From the NCBI GenBank assembly GCA_963974715.1, contig CAXBDK010000005.1, positions 124,001-188,000 of the forward strand: a stretch of 64,000 nt of DNA, given 5' to 3'. Position 1 is the stretch's first letter; every line of letters starts with the position of its first letter. Positions 1 to 8,967 of this stretch are shown in pieces. A program made the translations under genes and the position numbers. The notes under the pieces were generated by a model. That model had not been told where the DNA came from, did not search any database, and was given only the letters and a program-made list of their open reading frames with translations. This DNA is from Sediminicola sp963974715 (lineage in GTDB: Bacteria; Bacteroidota; Bacteroidia; Flavobacteriales; Flavobacteriaceae).

Positions 1-134
1 TCTTCGACCATCTGCTGGCTGCGGTATCTTTTTTTGATTTGGAGCTCTTTGAACTTCCCGATAATTCCATGCTTCAAAAATCATACGCCCCTCACAACGG
101 ACAAGATTCCCATCTTGATGTTAAAGCCCTTTAA
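1..134 (+). CDS. C-terminal end of an unidentified protein (5' truncated by window edge)
   Basis: An open frame enters from the left edge (codons in frame from base 3) and ends at TAA 132-134. The visible 43 residues are soluble and mildly acidic, ending in DVKAL. I do not recognise the family. The other plus frames here are less protein-like: one stops early and one is hydrophobic and rich in rare codons. The next gene starts 83 bases downstream on the same strand, so the two could share a transcript. It could also be a chance open frame, as only 43 codons are visible. Confidence 0.4.
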   Translation, partial: FDHLLAAVSFFDLELFELPDNSMLQKSYAPHNGQDSHLDVKAL

Positions 135-217
135 TCTAAAGGTCCCATCCATTATCTTTACCCTTTAAACCCAAAGCGGGCGCCTTCTGGGAGACCGCTG
201 GTCAAATTATGGATTAA

Positions 218-1006
218 ATGGATTTTATAACGGAATTGGAAAGGGAACTGAAAGGGCCAAAAGAACGATTGGCGCACCATCCGCTTTATGACAACCTATC
301 CGGGGTTCACGATATTCGCCTTTTTATGGAATATCATGTCTTTGCCGTTTGGGATTTTATGTCGCTCTTAAAGTCGCTACAGATACAGCTTACATGTGTT
401 GACGTACCATGGGTACCTGCCCCTGATCCACAGTTGTCCCGGTTTATCAATGAGATCGTCCTTGGCGAGGAAAGCGATGTAAACGAACTGGGGGAGCCCA
501 AGAGCCATTTTGAAATGTACCTTGATGCAATGGGACAATTGGGAGCGGATACGTCCAAGATCGATGCCTTCATAAGTCATATCCGTTCTGGACACTCGGT
601 CGCCCAAGCTTCCGATCTTGTAGATCTGGACAGGCCCATACGAATGTTCATCAACAATACCTTCTCCGTTATTGCTTCCAACGAGCCCCATTTGATCGCT
701 TCGGCCTTTACCTTTGGACGCGAAGATCTGATACCCGATATGTTCTTGGGGATCATAGCTGGCGAAAAAAAACAAAATGGCGTGTTGGCCTACGATAAAT
801 TGGATTATTATTTGAGAAGACATATTGAGGTGGACGGGGACGAACATGGTCCCCTTTCCCTTAAAATGGTCTCCGAACTCTGTGGGAACGATGCCGCTAA
901 GTGGGAAGGAGCGGCCAAAGTGGCAAAGGAGTCGTTGCAGTACCGGATCGACCTTTGGGATACGATCGCCCAAAATATTGCCCGTCGTACTAGCGAGGTA
1001 CGGTGA
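218..1006 (+). CDS. DUF3050 family protein (heme-oxygenase-like fold)
   Basis: The 262-residue protein matches the DUF3050 family by its N-terminal pattern: HPLYDNLSG, then a segment around residues 30-50 with MEYHVFAVWDFMSLLK. The family is predicted to adopt the all-helical heme-oxygenase/TenA-like fold, but no reaction is established for it. There is no signal peptide, so it should be cytoplasmic. The start at 218 is chosen because the in-frame ATG at 209 runs straight into a stop codon. An AI-2E-type permease gene follows 42 bases downstream, so co-transcription is plausible. The family call rests on motif recognition only. Confidence 0.75.
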   Translation: MDFITELERELKGPKERLAHHPLYDNLSGVHDIRLFMEYHVFAVWDFMSLLKSLQIQLTCVDVPWVPAPDPQLSRFINEIVLGEESDVNELGEPKSHFEMYLDAMGQLGADTSKIDAFISHIRSGHSVAQASDLVDLDRPIRMFINNTFSVIASNEPHLIASAFTFGREDLIPDMFLGIIAGEKKQNGVLAYDKLDYYLRRHIEVDGDEHGPLSLKMVSELCGNDAAKWEGAAKVAKESLQYRIDLWDTIAQNIARRTSEVR

Positions 1007-1048
1007 TCCGATCCAACATGTTCATAACTTAACTTACATTCAGACCCC

Positions 1049-2119
1049 ATGGCCATAAAAGATCTTAGGACCACCAATACGTTATTGTTGATAATTGTTG
1101 TTCCCTTGGTATTTTACCTCTTAAAAATACTTTCGTTTATTTTCATACCCCTTGTTTCATCCATGTTCATCGCTTTGTTGTTCCTTCCCCTTATGCGCGG
1201 CATGAACAAAAAAAAGGTACCAAAGCCCATAAGCATCGTGGTGATCATCCTGATCATAATCGGAATCTTTAACGTGGGGGTAGGTTTGGTACAGCTTTCC
1301 AGCAGGGAAATCCTAGCCGCCGAGAGTTCCTTTTTGGAATTGGCAGAAGCAAAATTGAACATCATCGTTGCGGAACTGGAAACCGTTTTGGGCATGCAGC
1401 TATTGGAAGGGGATGACCTATTCGGGCAGGTATTCAATAAAGGAAGTATCTTAAAGAACTTTGGCCCTACCCTTAGTTTTGTTGGCAGCACCGTCACCAT
1501 GATATTGATGACCGCCTTTTTTGCGGTCCTTTGGCTATCGGAATCCATCAATGTGCAAAAATTGCTCAATACCACCATCATCAAACAGAAACACTCGTCC
1601 GTAAAGGCCTTTATGAAAATTGAGAAAGACCTTATCACCTTTATCAAGGTCAAATTTCTGGTAAGCTTATTTACCGGTATCGGGACTGGATTGGCCTGTG
1701 TGTTCTTTGATGTGAACTTTCCCGTTTTCTGGGGGCTTTTTGCCTTTATCATAAATTTTGTGCAGATGATCGGCTCCTTTGTTTCCGTCATTTTTCTCAG
1801 TATCTTTGCCTTTGTGGGAATGGACTCCATGAGCGTCCTGTTCTTTTTTATACTGTCCATTACCGGGGTGCAGGTTTTGTTCGGTTCCATCTTGGAACCT
1901 GTTTTTATGGGCAGGTCCTTTTCCATAAATATTATCACTATCTTGGTAATGCTGATGCTGTGGGGATATATTTGGGGGGTGCCGGGACTTATTTTGGCGA
2001 TTCCGATTACCGTTTTCATTAAGATAATCCTTGAACAGTTTCCGGAAACCAGGGGAGTTGCCGCCATAATTTCGGGAAATCCGAAGGAAAAGGTGGTAAA
2101 ACCTAAAAATATGGATTAA
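1049..2119 (+). CDS. AI-2E family transporter (PerM/YdiK-like permease)
   Basis: A 356-residue polytopic inner-membrane protein with the AI-2E transporter layout. Two hydrophobic segments lie near the N-terminus (about residues 12-40), then one at 58-82. A soluble stretch with acidic residues follows (about 88-145), and then a block of further membrane spans to about residue 330. The C-terminal WGYIWGVPGLILAIP is typical of the family, where a Trp/Gly/Pro-rich loop precedes the last helix. Members have been linked to autoinducer-2 or small-solute export and some to Na+/H+ antiport, so the substrate here is open. A possible terminator lies just downstream. Confidence 0.85.
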   Translation: MAIKDLRTTNTLLLIIVVPLVFYLLKILSFIFIPLVSSMFIALLFLPLMRGMNKKKVPKPISIVVIILIIIGIFNVGVGLVQLSSREILAAESSFLELAEAKLNIIVAELETVLGMQLLEGDDLFGQVFNKGSILKNFGPTLSFVGSTVTMILMTAFFAVLWLSESINVQKLLNTTIIKQKHSSVKAFMKIEKDLITFIKVKFLVSLFTGIGTGLACVFFDVNFPVFWGLFAFIINFVQMIGSFVSVIFLSIFAFVGMDSMSVLFFFILSITGVQVLFGSILEPVFMGRSFSINIITILVMLMLWGYIWGVPGLILAIPITVFIKIILEQFPETRGVAAIISGNPKEKVVKPKNMD

Positions 2120-2135
2120 GAAAATTTGTAATGGA

Positions 2136-2177
2136 CGGACCGTTGGTATCGCAAAATGAACTGGTCCGAACTTTTTT
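2136..2177 (+). terminator. Possible rho-independent terminator after the AI-2E permease
   Basis: CGGACC (2136-2141) pairs with GGTCCG (2163-2168) across a 21-base loop. A short run of T follows at 2172-2177. The long loop and short stem make this a moderate call; its position 17 bases after the permease stop fits. Confidence 0.4.
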
Positions 2178-2328
2178 GATCATAACGAAAATTAGGGGTT
2201 TAATGAAGGATGTAAGCTTTTTTGAGCTGCACCTGAACCTGTTCATTAGTAAAAAGTGCATTCGAATAACAAATTGATACACTGGGATCGTTCCAGCCAC
2301 TATTAATGGATAAATAAATAAAAAACAT

Positions 2329-3015
2329 ATGAAATTTAAAAAGGTACTTTTCCTTGCTTCCCTAATGGTTTTACCGATGATGAACTTTTTACAGGCCCAG
2401 GATTGGGCTGACCTGGCACGGTACCAAAAAGCGAATATGGAACTTGGCCCGGCCAAAGAAGGGGAAGACCGTATCGTTTTTATGGGCAACTCCATAACGG
2501 AAGGCTGGAGCAAGTTATCGCCGGAGTTTTTTGCGGACCCTTCCTATATCAACCGTGGTATCAGCGGACAGACCACTCCCCAGATGTTGCTGCGCTTTAA
2601 ACAGGACGTCATAGACCTTAGGCCAAAGGTGGTGGTCATCTTGGCAGGAACGAACGATATTGCCGGTAACACGGGACCGTCCTCCCAAAAAATGATACAG
2701 GACAATATATTTTCAATGGCCGAGCTGGCGGTCGCTTATGGGATCAAGGTGGTTATCTCTTCGGTGCTGCCGGTGTACGATTATCCGTGGAAAAAAGGAC
2801 TGGACCCTTCCCAAAAGATCATCGACCTGAACGCCGCCCTTAAGTCATATTCCGAGAAAAACGGTCATGTTTATCTGGATTACTTCACCCCAATGGTGGA
2901 TGACCGGAACGGATTAAAGGAGGCATACACCTATGATGGGGTACACCCCGATGAAAATGGTTATAAGGCCATGGCGCCATTGGCAAAAGAAGCCATTGCC
3001 AAAGCGCTTGAATAA
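2329..3015 (+). CDS. Secreted SGNH/GDSL-family hydrolase (acylhydrolase/esterase)
   Basis: A 228-residue SGNH-fold hydrolase. The N-terminal 23 residues form a signal peptide ending LQAQ, so the protein is exported to the periplasm or beyond. All four family blocks are present: GNSITEGW with the nucleophile Ser55, the Gly of GISGQTT (Gly80), the Asn of GTND (Asn109), and DGVH with Asp203 and His206. Relatives deacetylate carbohydrates or hydrolyse acyl esters and platelet-activating-factor-like lipids; the substrate cannot be read here. Preceded by about 210 noncoding bases, it is probably transcribed on its own. Confidence 0.88.
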   Translation: MKFKKVLFLASLMVLPMMNFLQAQDWADLARYQKANMELGPAKEGEDRIVFMGNSITEGWSKLSPEFFADPSYINRGISGQTTPQMLLRFKQDVIDLRPKVVVILAGTNDIAGNTGPSSQKMIQDNIFSMAELAVAYGIKVVISSVLPVYDYPWKKGLDPSQKIIDLNAALKSYSEKNGHVYLDYFTPMVDDRNGLKEAYTYDGVHPDENGYKAMAPLAKEAIAKALE

Positions 3016-3110
3016 CGCTTCCCGCCCCCCTTTAAAGCCCTACTCGTGCAGCTCCCTTAAGACCCATGTTTAAAAGGGGTTGCCGGCTTCTAATATTTTA
3101 AAAAAAATTA

Positions 3111-4640
3111 ATGATTTTGAGAGAAATAGATAATATTGAACTGACCTATCTGAGCTTAAACGACTACCAAGAACTGAAAACGGCCATGATCGCTTCCTAT
3201 TCCAGTATGCCGGATTCATATTGGCGGGAGAACCAGATGGAATCGCTGATCAATAAATTTCCTGAAGGACAGGTAGTCCTAAAGGTAAACAACAAGATTG
3301 CCGGTTGTGCCCTGTCCATTATTATAGAGCACGGTCTCCTGGATGTCCAACATACCTATAAGGCCATCACGGGAAATTATACCTTTTCCACCCATACCGC
3401 CGAAGGGGATGTGTTATATGGGATCGATGTTTTCATAAAACCGGAATTCAGGGGATTGCGATTGGGGAGAAGATTGTACGATTATCGGAAGGACCTTTGT
3501 GAACGGCTCAACTTAAAGGCTGTCTGCTTTGGCGGAAGAATGCCCAATTACCATGAATACGCGGATAAACTATCGCCCAAGGATTATATCGACAAAGTAA
3601 AACGACAGGAGATAAGCGATCCTGTATTGAATTTCCAGATCTCCAACGATTTTCATCCCTCCAAAGTGCTTAGGGGCTATCTTGAAGGCGATGAGGCCTC
3701 GGGGGAATTCGGTGTCCTGATGGAATGGGACAATATTTATTACGAAAAACCCAACACCAAGGCGACCGTCAATAAAAAAGTGATCCGTCTGGGTCTCGTA
3801 CAATGGCAGATGCGGCCCTATAAGAATCTGGACGAGTTACTGCAACAAGTGGAATATTTTGTGGATGCGGTATCGGGATATAGATCGGATTTTGCCCTTT
3901 TCCCAGAATTTTTCAATGCGCCCCTTATGGCAGAGAACAATCATTTAAAAGAGTCGGATGCCATTAGGGAACTGGCGAAACACACTTCGGTGATCGTGGA
4001 AAAATTCTCCAAACTGGCCATTTCCTATAATATCAATATCATCACCGGCAGCATGCCCGAAATAGTGAACGACCGACTCTACAATGTAGGCTATCTTTGT
4101 AAACGGGACGGGACCAAGGAACGGTACGAGAAACTGCACGTAACGCCGGACGAGGCAAAGGTATGGGGAATGCAGGGCGGTACGGAACTCAGGGCCTTTG
4201 ACACCGATTGCGGAAAGGTAGGTATTCTGATCTGTTACGATTCCGAATTTCCGGAACTGAGCAGATTGTTGGCCGATGATGGGATGGACATCCTATTTGT
4301 GCCATTTTTAACGGATACGCAAAATGGGTATTCCAGGGTCCGCCATTGCGCCCAGGCACGGGCCATAGAAAATGAATGTTACGTGGCCATTGCCGGAAGT
4401 GTGGGAAATCTTCCGAAAGTGCACAATATGGACATACAATTTGCCCAATCGATGGTATTTACCCCTTGTGATTTTTCCTTCCCGGCAAACGGGATCAAGG
4501 CCGAGGCCACACCCAATACCGAAATGATATTGATTGCCGACGTGGATATAGACCTGTTGAGGGAACTGAACCAATTTGGGGCGGTCCGAAACTTAAAAGA
4601 TCGTAGAAAGGATATATTCGAGCTTAAAAAACGCGGGTAA
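3111..4640 (+). CDS. Bifunctional GNAT acetyltransferase / carbon-nitrogen hydrolase fusion
   Basis: A 509-residue fusion. Residues about 1-210 are a GNAT domain whose acetyl-CoA loop is RGLRLGRRLY (114-123). Residues about 225-505 are a nitrilase-superfamily amidohydrolase with the complete catalytic triad: Glu266 in FPEFF, Lys341 in YEKLH and Cys375 in ICYDSEFPE. No signal peptide is present, so the protein is cytoplasmic. The nitrilase half should cleave or condense an amide while the GNAT half acylates an amine, suggesting consecutive steps on one small metabolite; the substrate is unknown. A strong terminator hairpin lies 60 bases downstream, so the transcript ends here. The fusion occurs in other bacteria under the same composite name. 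Confidence 0.88.
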   Translation: MILREIDNIELTYLSLNDYQELKTAMIASYSSMPDSYWRENQMESLINKFPEGQVVLKVNNKIAGCALSIIIEHGLLDVQHTYKAITGNYTFSTHTAEGDVLYGIDVFIKPEFRGLRLGRRLYDYRKDLCERLNLKAVCFGGRMPNYHEYADKLSPKDYIDKVKRQEISDPVLNFQISNDFHPSKVLRGYLEGDEASGEFGVLMEWDNIYYEKPNTKATVNKKVIRLGLVQWQMRPYKNLDELLQQVEYFVDAVSGYRSDFALFPEFFNAPLMAENNHLKESDAIRELAKHTSVIVEKFSKLAISYNINIITGSMPEIVNDRLYNVGYLCKRDGTKERYEKLHVTPDEAKVWGMQGGTELRAFDTDCGKVGILICYDSEFPELSRLLADDGMDILFVPFLTDTQNGYSRVRHCAQARAIENECYVAIAGSVGNLPKVHNMDIQFAQSMVFTPCDFSFPANGIKAEATPNTEMILIADVDIDLLRELNQFGAVRNLKDRRKDIFELKKRG

Positions 4641-4701
4641 ATGGGCATAGAGGAAACATGTACTTTTTATTGAACCATTATTTATGTCCGACATAATATG
4701 G

Positions 4702-4736
4702 ATGGCCCCTCCCATACGGAGCGGGCCATTTTTTTT
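4702..4736 (+). terminator. Rho-independent terminator after the GNAT-nitrilase gene
   Basis: ATGGCCC (4702-4708) pairs with GGGCCAT (4723-4729), extended inward by CTCC/GGAG around the loop CATAC and followed by eight T (4729-4736). Because it lies inside the longest possible reading frame of the next gene, it argues that this gene starts at 4795 rather than at an upstream ATG. Confidence 0.85.
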
Positions 4737-4794
4737 GATGACCTTATGGAAATACCTTAAAAGTATCCTATATTTACTTTTCGACCAAACCACC

Positions 4795-5964
4795 ATGAGA
4801 ATCGCATCCATAGACATCTTTAGGGCCCTGACCATGTTATTTATGATCTGGGTCAATGATTTTTGGACCCTTCAAGATGTTCCCAAATGGTTGGAGCACG
4901 CTACCGTCAATGAAGATTATCTCGGCTTTTCCGATATAATTTTTCCACTTTTTTTGTTCATCGTTGGTCTCAGCATTCCCCATGCCCTTCAAAAGAGGTT
5001 GCAAAGGGAATCAAGGGCCACCATTGCAAAACATATCCTTATCAGGGGTCTATCCCTTCTGTTGATAGGCTTTTTTATGGTGAACTATGAATCCATACAT
5101 GCGGGAAAGACCTTGTTGGGAAAGTCGGGTTGGTGCCTGCTGATGGCCTTGGGGACGGTCCTAATATGGACCGATTGGAAGCGGAGTCCCACGGCCCCAA
5201 AATGGCATCCCTACCTGCAGGCCACCGGGATCCTTTTACTGCTTTTTTTGGCGGTTATCTATAAAGGAGGGCACGAGGGAGAAGAGTGGATGCAGCCCCA
5301 TTGGTGGGGAATTTTGGGCCTTATCGGATGGGCCTACCTTGTCAATGCCCTGTATTGCCTCCTTACCAAAGGCAATCTTGTGGCACTCTTCTGCTTTTGG
5401 GGATTTTTGAACTTTCTTTCCATACTCTCGCATTCCAGCACGCCCATAGAACTTTCCGCTCCCTTGTCCTATTTCTCCACGATCTATACCGGTACGATTC
5501 CCGCATTTACCGCAGCCGGAATGTTGACCGCCACATTTTTGGGCAAATACAAGGAAAAAAGACTGCACATGACACTTGTTTCACTTTTTCTTTTTGGGCT
5601 GTCGAACATTGTATACGGGCTGGGCACTCGCGCTATTTGGGGCATTTCCAAACTTCATGCAACCCCATCATGGTTGGCGGTCTGTACCGGTATCGGATGT
5701 GTTCTTTTTGTGCTGCTCTACTATATAGCCGATATCAGGAAAATCACCGGATGGGCCGCTTTTATTGCCCCGGCAGGTACCGCAACCCTTACTTGTTATA
5801 TGGTACCCTATTTTGTATATCCACTGGCATCCATTACGGGGTTTAAATTTCCGAACATGTTGAATAACGCCACCCTAGGTCTATTGGTTTCATTTTCTTT
5901 TGCTATTTTGGTGGTCCTGTTTACAGGATGGCTGGAAAGAAAAGGCTATAAACTAAAACTATAG
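4795..5964 (+). CDS. NagX/HGSNAT-like membrane acyltransferase (DUF5009/COG4299 type)
   Basis: A 389-residue integral membrane protein starting RIASIDIFRALTMLFMIWVND, the signature opening of the COG4299 family related to human heparan-alpha-glucosaminide N-acetyltransferase. About ten hydrophobic segments follow. In other bacteria relatives named NagX sit in N-acetylglucosamine or chitin-oligosaccharide gene clusters. The neighbour 32 bases downstream is a GH20 hexosaminidase, which fits amino-sugar metabolism. The start was set at 4795 because the upstream ATG at 4684 would place the protein across the preceding terminator hairpin. The catalytic activity of bacterial members is not firmly established. 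Confidence 0.78.
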   Translation: MRIASIDIFRALTMLFMIWVNDFWTLQDVPKWLEHATVNEDYLGFSDIIFPLFLFIVGLSIPHALQKRLQRESRATIAKHILIRGLSLLLIGFFMVNYESIHAGKTLLGKSGWCLLMALGTVLIWTDWKRSPTAPKWHPYLQATGILLLLFLAVIYKGGHEGEEWMQPHWWGILGLIGWAYLVNALYCLLTKGNLVALFCFWGFLNFLSILSHSSTPIELSAPLSYFSTIYTGTIPAFTAAGMLTATFLGKYKEKRLHMTLVSLFLFGLSNIVYGLGTRAIWGISKLHATPSWLAVCTGIGCVLFVLLYYIADIRKITGWAAFIAPAGTATLTCYMVPYFVYPLASITGFKFPNMLNNATLGLLVSFSFAILVVLFTGWLERKGYKLKL

Positions 5965-5996
5965 GACCATACCTTAACACAAATGACCAAAAGAAT

Positions 5997-7088
5997 ATGA
6001 AAAAGATCTACTTGCTCTTATCCGTTCTTCTGATAACGACCATGTCCGTATACTCCCAAAAGCCTTTCGCCGTACAAGGGCTATGTATAGCTGCCCCCTC
6101 CCCTTCCGGGGTGGACGAATTTGTGGCCTTCATAGATACGGAACTGGCACCAAAGGGAATAAACACCCTTATCTTAAGGGTCGATTTTAACTATGCCTAT
6201 GAGTCCAGGCCCGAATTAAGGGAGGAATATCCCCTCAGCAAAGCGGATGTAAAAAAGATATTGGCCATCTGTAAAAAACACCAAATAGACCTCATTCCCC
6301 AAGTCAACCTGTTGGGCCATCAGAGTTGGGCCGAAAAAACAAACAAATTATTGGAGGTATACCCCGAATTTGATGAAACGCCCCATGTAAAGATTCCCGA
6401 AACATATGAATGGCCAAATGAGGACGGCCTGTACTGTAAGAGCTACTGCCCCCTGCACCCAGAGGTCCATAAGGTGGTCTTTGATCTTATGGACGAGATT
6501 ACCGAAGTGTTCGAAGCTACCGCGTTCCATGCCGGTATGGACGAAGTATTCTACCTTGCCGATGAAAATTGTCCCCGATGCAAAGGGCAAGACCCCGCAA
6601 AGTTGTTCGCAGGTGAGGTACAAAAAATAAGCGACCATCTTACCTCTCAGGGCAAGCGGTTATGGATCTGGGCCGACCGTCTTCTTGATGGCTCCACTTC
6701 TGGAATGGGCATGTGGGAGGCCAGTATGAACAATACGGCCCGGGCGGTGGATCTTATTCCGAAATCCGTAGTCCTGTGCGATTGGCATTATGACAGGGCC
6801 GTCCCTACGCCCGCTTATTTTGCCATGAAGGGCTTTGATGTGGTGGCCTGCCCCTGGAACAGGGCGGAAGTGGCTACGGAACAGGTGCAAATGATCGCCG
6901 ATTTTAGAAGGAATTCCACTCCCGAAATGGCAGGGCACCTACTGGGAGTGATGCACACCGTATGGTCTCCGGCCGAAAGTTTTATGAAGGAATATAAAAA
7001 CCAAACAGATCCAAATGCCGAAACCTCCCAAAAAGAGTGTTTGATCGCCATGTCCAAGGCCATAAAAAAATTGGAGCAGGCCAATTAG
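5997..7088 (+). CDS. Secreted GH20-family beta-N-acetylhexosaminidase-like protein
   Basis: A 363-residue protein with a signal peptide (about 1-20, ending SVYS). Its catalytic core is a compact GH20 (beta/alpha)8 barrel. The hallmark motif HxGxDE appears as HAGMDE, with the acid/base pair Asp182-Glu183, and aromatic positions expected for sugar binding follow (WIWAD, MGMWEA, CPWNRAE). GH20 enzymes release terminal GlcNAc or GalNAc by substrate-assisted catalysis. This one lacks the N-terminal GH20b domain and C-terminal modules of typical 500-800 residue members. It follows the NagX-like gene by 32 bases and is probably co-transcribed. The specificity is inferred only. Confidence 0.8.
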   Translation: MKKIYLLLSVLLITTMSVYSQKPFAVQGLCIAAPSPSGVDEFVAFIDTELAPKGINTLILRVDFNYAYESRPELREEYPLSKADVKKILAICKKHQIDLIPQVNLLGHQSWAEKTNKLLEVYPEFDETPHVKIPETYEWPNEDGLYCKSYCPLHPEVHKVVFDLMDEITEVFEATAFHAGMDEVFYLADENCPRCKGQDPAKLFAGEVQKISDHLTSQGKRLWIWADRLLDGSTSGMGMWEASMNNTARAVDLIPKSVVLCDWHYDRAVPTPAYFAMKGFDVVACPWNRAEVATEQVQMIADFRRNSTPEMAGHLLGVMHTVWSPAESFMKEYKNQTDPNAETSQKECLIAMSKAIKKLEQAN

Positions 7089-7229
7089 TCAATATCCTCG
7101 GAGCAAGCTCGCAAGGCAGGGAAAGGAAAACTAGAATATTATTTCGACGCAGGCCCCACCTCCGGCGGACGGGCATCGGAGCCTAATAAATCTCGATTAT
7201 CGAGTAAATCTCACTTGGTGGGCAAAAGA
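7089..7229. repeat. Intergenic element, member of a dispersed motif family
   Basis: A noncoding stretch with short inverted pieces (TCTCGAT/ATCGAG-like around 7190-7204) and the motif AAATCTCACTT at 7206-7216. Closely similar text occurs at 16025 (AAATCTCACCTA), 45272 (AAATCCCACCTA) and 42133 (TTATCCCACCTAGA), always between genes. I read it as a degenerate repeat family, perhaps REP-like; its boundaries are uncertain. Confidence 0.4.
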
Positions 7230-7793
7230 ATGGAAAACCTTACCCTACATACCCCAAGACTATATTTGGAAAAGGGAGGCGTAAAACATCTGGAGATGGT
7301 ACACGAATTACTATCCAAACCCGAAACGGATAGGTACAATACCTTGGGAATTCCAGAAAATATGGAACAGACCCGTACAATCCTAAATGGTTGGATATTG
7401 GAAGGGGACAAGTCGGTACGCAAATCGTACACTTTCTCCGTTTTCGAGCGTCATTCCCTTATATTCGTCGGCTTGATAGCCTTAACGATGGGCAAGGCGG
7501 CTTTTAGGAATGCAGAGGTTTGGTATAAACTGCACCCTATCCATTGGAATAAGGGCTATGGAACGGAAGCATTAAAAAGAGTATTGGAATTCGGGTTCAG
7601 CAACCTTGGACTGCACCGGATCGAAGCGGGTTGCGCTATTGGGAACGGGGCATCCATACGTTTATTGGAAAAGGTGGGCATGCAGCGTGAAGGCCAAAAA
7701 AGAAAGGTACTGCCCCTCAAAACAGGATGGTCGGACAATTATATATATGCCATTTTAGCCGAAGACCAGAAGGCGGAAGTAAAAAAAATATAA
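7230..7793 (+). CDS. GNAT family N-acetyltransferase (RimJ/RimL-like)
   Basis: A 187-residue single-domain GNAT protein. It begins MENLTLHTPRLYL, the common RimJ/RimL-type opening. Motif A is HWNKGYGTEAL, where the acetyl-CoA pyrophosphate binds, followed by GLHRIEAGCAIGN and the conserved NGASIRLLEKVGM stretch. Relatives acetylate N-terminal amines of ribosomal proteins or small amines; the substrate is not inferable. The ATG at 7230 is preferred over an in-frame TTG at 7215. The glycosyltransferase gene starts only 4 bases after its stop, so the two are co-transcribed. Confidence 0.85.
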   Translation: MENLTLHTPRLYLEKGGVKHLEMVHELLSKPETDRYNTLGIPENMEQTRTILNGWILEGDKSVRKSYTFSVFERHSLIFVGLIALTMGKAAFRNAEVWYKLHPIHWNKGYGTEALKRVLEFGFSNLGLHRIEAGCAIGNGASIRLLEKVGMQREGQKRKVLPLKTGWSDNYIYAILAEDQKAEVKKI

Positions 7794-7797
7794 AAGG

Positions 7798-8802
7798 ATG
7801 ACAGCTCCCCTGGTAAGTATTCCCATTCCTTTTAAAAATACGGCTGCCTACCTAAAGGAATGCATCCAAAGCATTAGGGACCAGCAATATCATACATGGG
7901 AAATTTTGGCGGTGGATGACCATAGCACCGATGGAAGTCGGGCAATAATGGAGAATTTTGCCGATCTTGATGACAGGATAAAAGTGGTCACCAATCCGGG
8001 GAACGGTATCATCGATGCGCTTAACACCGCCTATTCCATGAGTTCGGGGACCTACATAACCAGAATGGACTCCGATGATATTATGGCCCCACATAGATTA
8101 CAGCAAATGGTCGGGTCATTACAATTATCGGGCATGGGACATATTGCATTGGGACTTGTCAAATACTTTAGGGAGGGAGCCGTGGGAAATGGCTACCGTT
8201 CCTATGAAGGGTGGCTTAACGGCCTAACAAAAACGGGCGCCAACTTTGGGGAAATCTATAAGGAATGCGTTATACCTTCCCCCTGTTGGATGGTACATAG
8301 AAAAGATCTGGATCGGGCCGGGGCATTTGTCCCTGACCGGTATCCAGAAGACTACGACCTTGCTTTCCGATTTTATGCGGCGGGGCTAAAGTGCATCCCT
8401 ACCCAGGAAATTTTACACTTTTGGAGGGACCATGGGGCCAGGGCCTCGCGAAACAGTGACCACTATAGGGAAAATAGTTTTTTGGACCTTAAGATCCACC
8501 ATTTCCTGAACCTTCACAAAATGGACCGGCCCTTGGTGTTATGGGGGGCAGGTAAAAAGGGAAAAAAACTGGCGCAGCTGCTGATAAGGGAAAAGACCGA
8601 TTTTTATTGGGCCTGCAACAATGACAAAAAAATTGGCAGGGAGGTTTATGGGAAAAATCTCCGCCATTTTAAGGATTTGGGGGATGTGGACCATCCCCAG
8701 TACATTGTAGCCGTAGCTGGGACCATCGCCCAGGATTCCATCCGGGAATATTTGCAATCGCGCAATCTTAAAAATATGGAGGATTATTTTTTCTTTTGTT
8801 GA
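7798..8802 (+). CDS. Glycosyltransferase family 2 with C-terminal GAG-loop domain
   Basis: A 334-residue cytoplasmic GT-A glycosyltransferase. The N-terminal opening VSIPIPFKNTAAYLKECIQS, the nucleotide-sugar segment VDDHSTDGS and the metal-binding RMDSDD (about residues 84-89) define family 2. EDYDLAFRF is the later acidic motif. After about residue 235 comes an appended domain starting LVLWGAGKKGKKLAQLL, a glycine-rich Rossmann-like loop that suggests binding of a second nucleotide. It is probably translated with the preceding GNAT (4-base gap). The acceptor, likely an envelope glycan, is unknown. Confidence 0.85.
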   Translation: MTAPLVSIPIPFKNTAAYLKECIQSIRDQQYHTWEILAVDDHSTDGSRAIMENFADLDDRIKVVTNPGNGIIDALNTAYSMSSGTYITRMDSDDIMAPHRLQQMVGSLQLSGMGHIALGLVKYFREGAVGNGYRSYEGWLNGLTKTGANFGEIYKECVIPSPCWMVHRKDLDRAGAFVPDRYPEDYDLAFRFYAAGLKCIPTQEILHFWRDHGARASRNSDHYRENSFLDLKIHHFLNLHKMDRPLVLWGAGKKGKKLAQLLIREKTDFYWACNNDKKIGREVYGKNLRHFKDLGDVDHPQYIVAVAGTIAQDSIREYLQSRNLKNMEDYFFFC

Positions 8803-8967
8803 GATTCCAGATCATTGTTTTGGGCCAAGGGGCTCGGCGCATGCAAGGAAATCCATGGTTCGATTTTTTATTGCGCTTGGGCATGACCTAGCGATAATAG
8901 GATTTAAGGATAAAACCATTTACAACCTACGTGCAAAATTAGTATATTCGCAAAATCAAATTTGGGA

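Noticed and set aside
377..973. 198-codon open frame opposite the DUF3050 gene
   Set aside because: It lies wholly inside the plus-strand gene and its product has no family character.
1114..2067. 317-codon open frame opposite the AI-2E permease gene
   Set aside because: An antisense shadow: the plus-strand membrane protein is well supported and the antisense product is low-complexity Ile/Lys/Thr/Ser-rich.
4684..4794. Extended N-terminus of the NagX-like protein
   Set aside because: The region contains the terminator of the preceding gene, and the family's usual opening starts at 4795.
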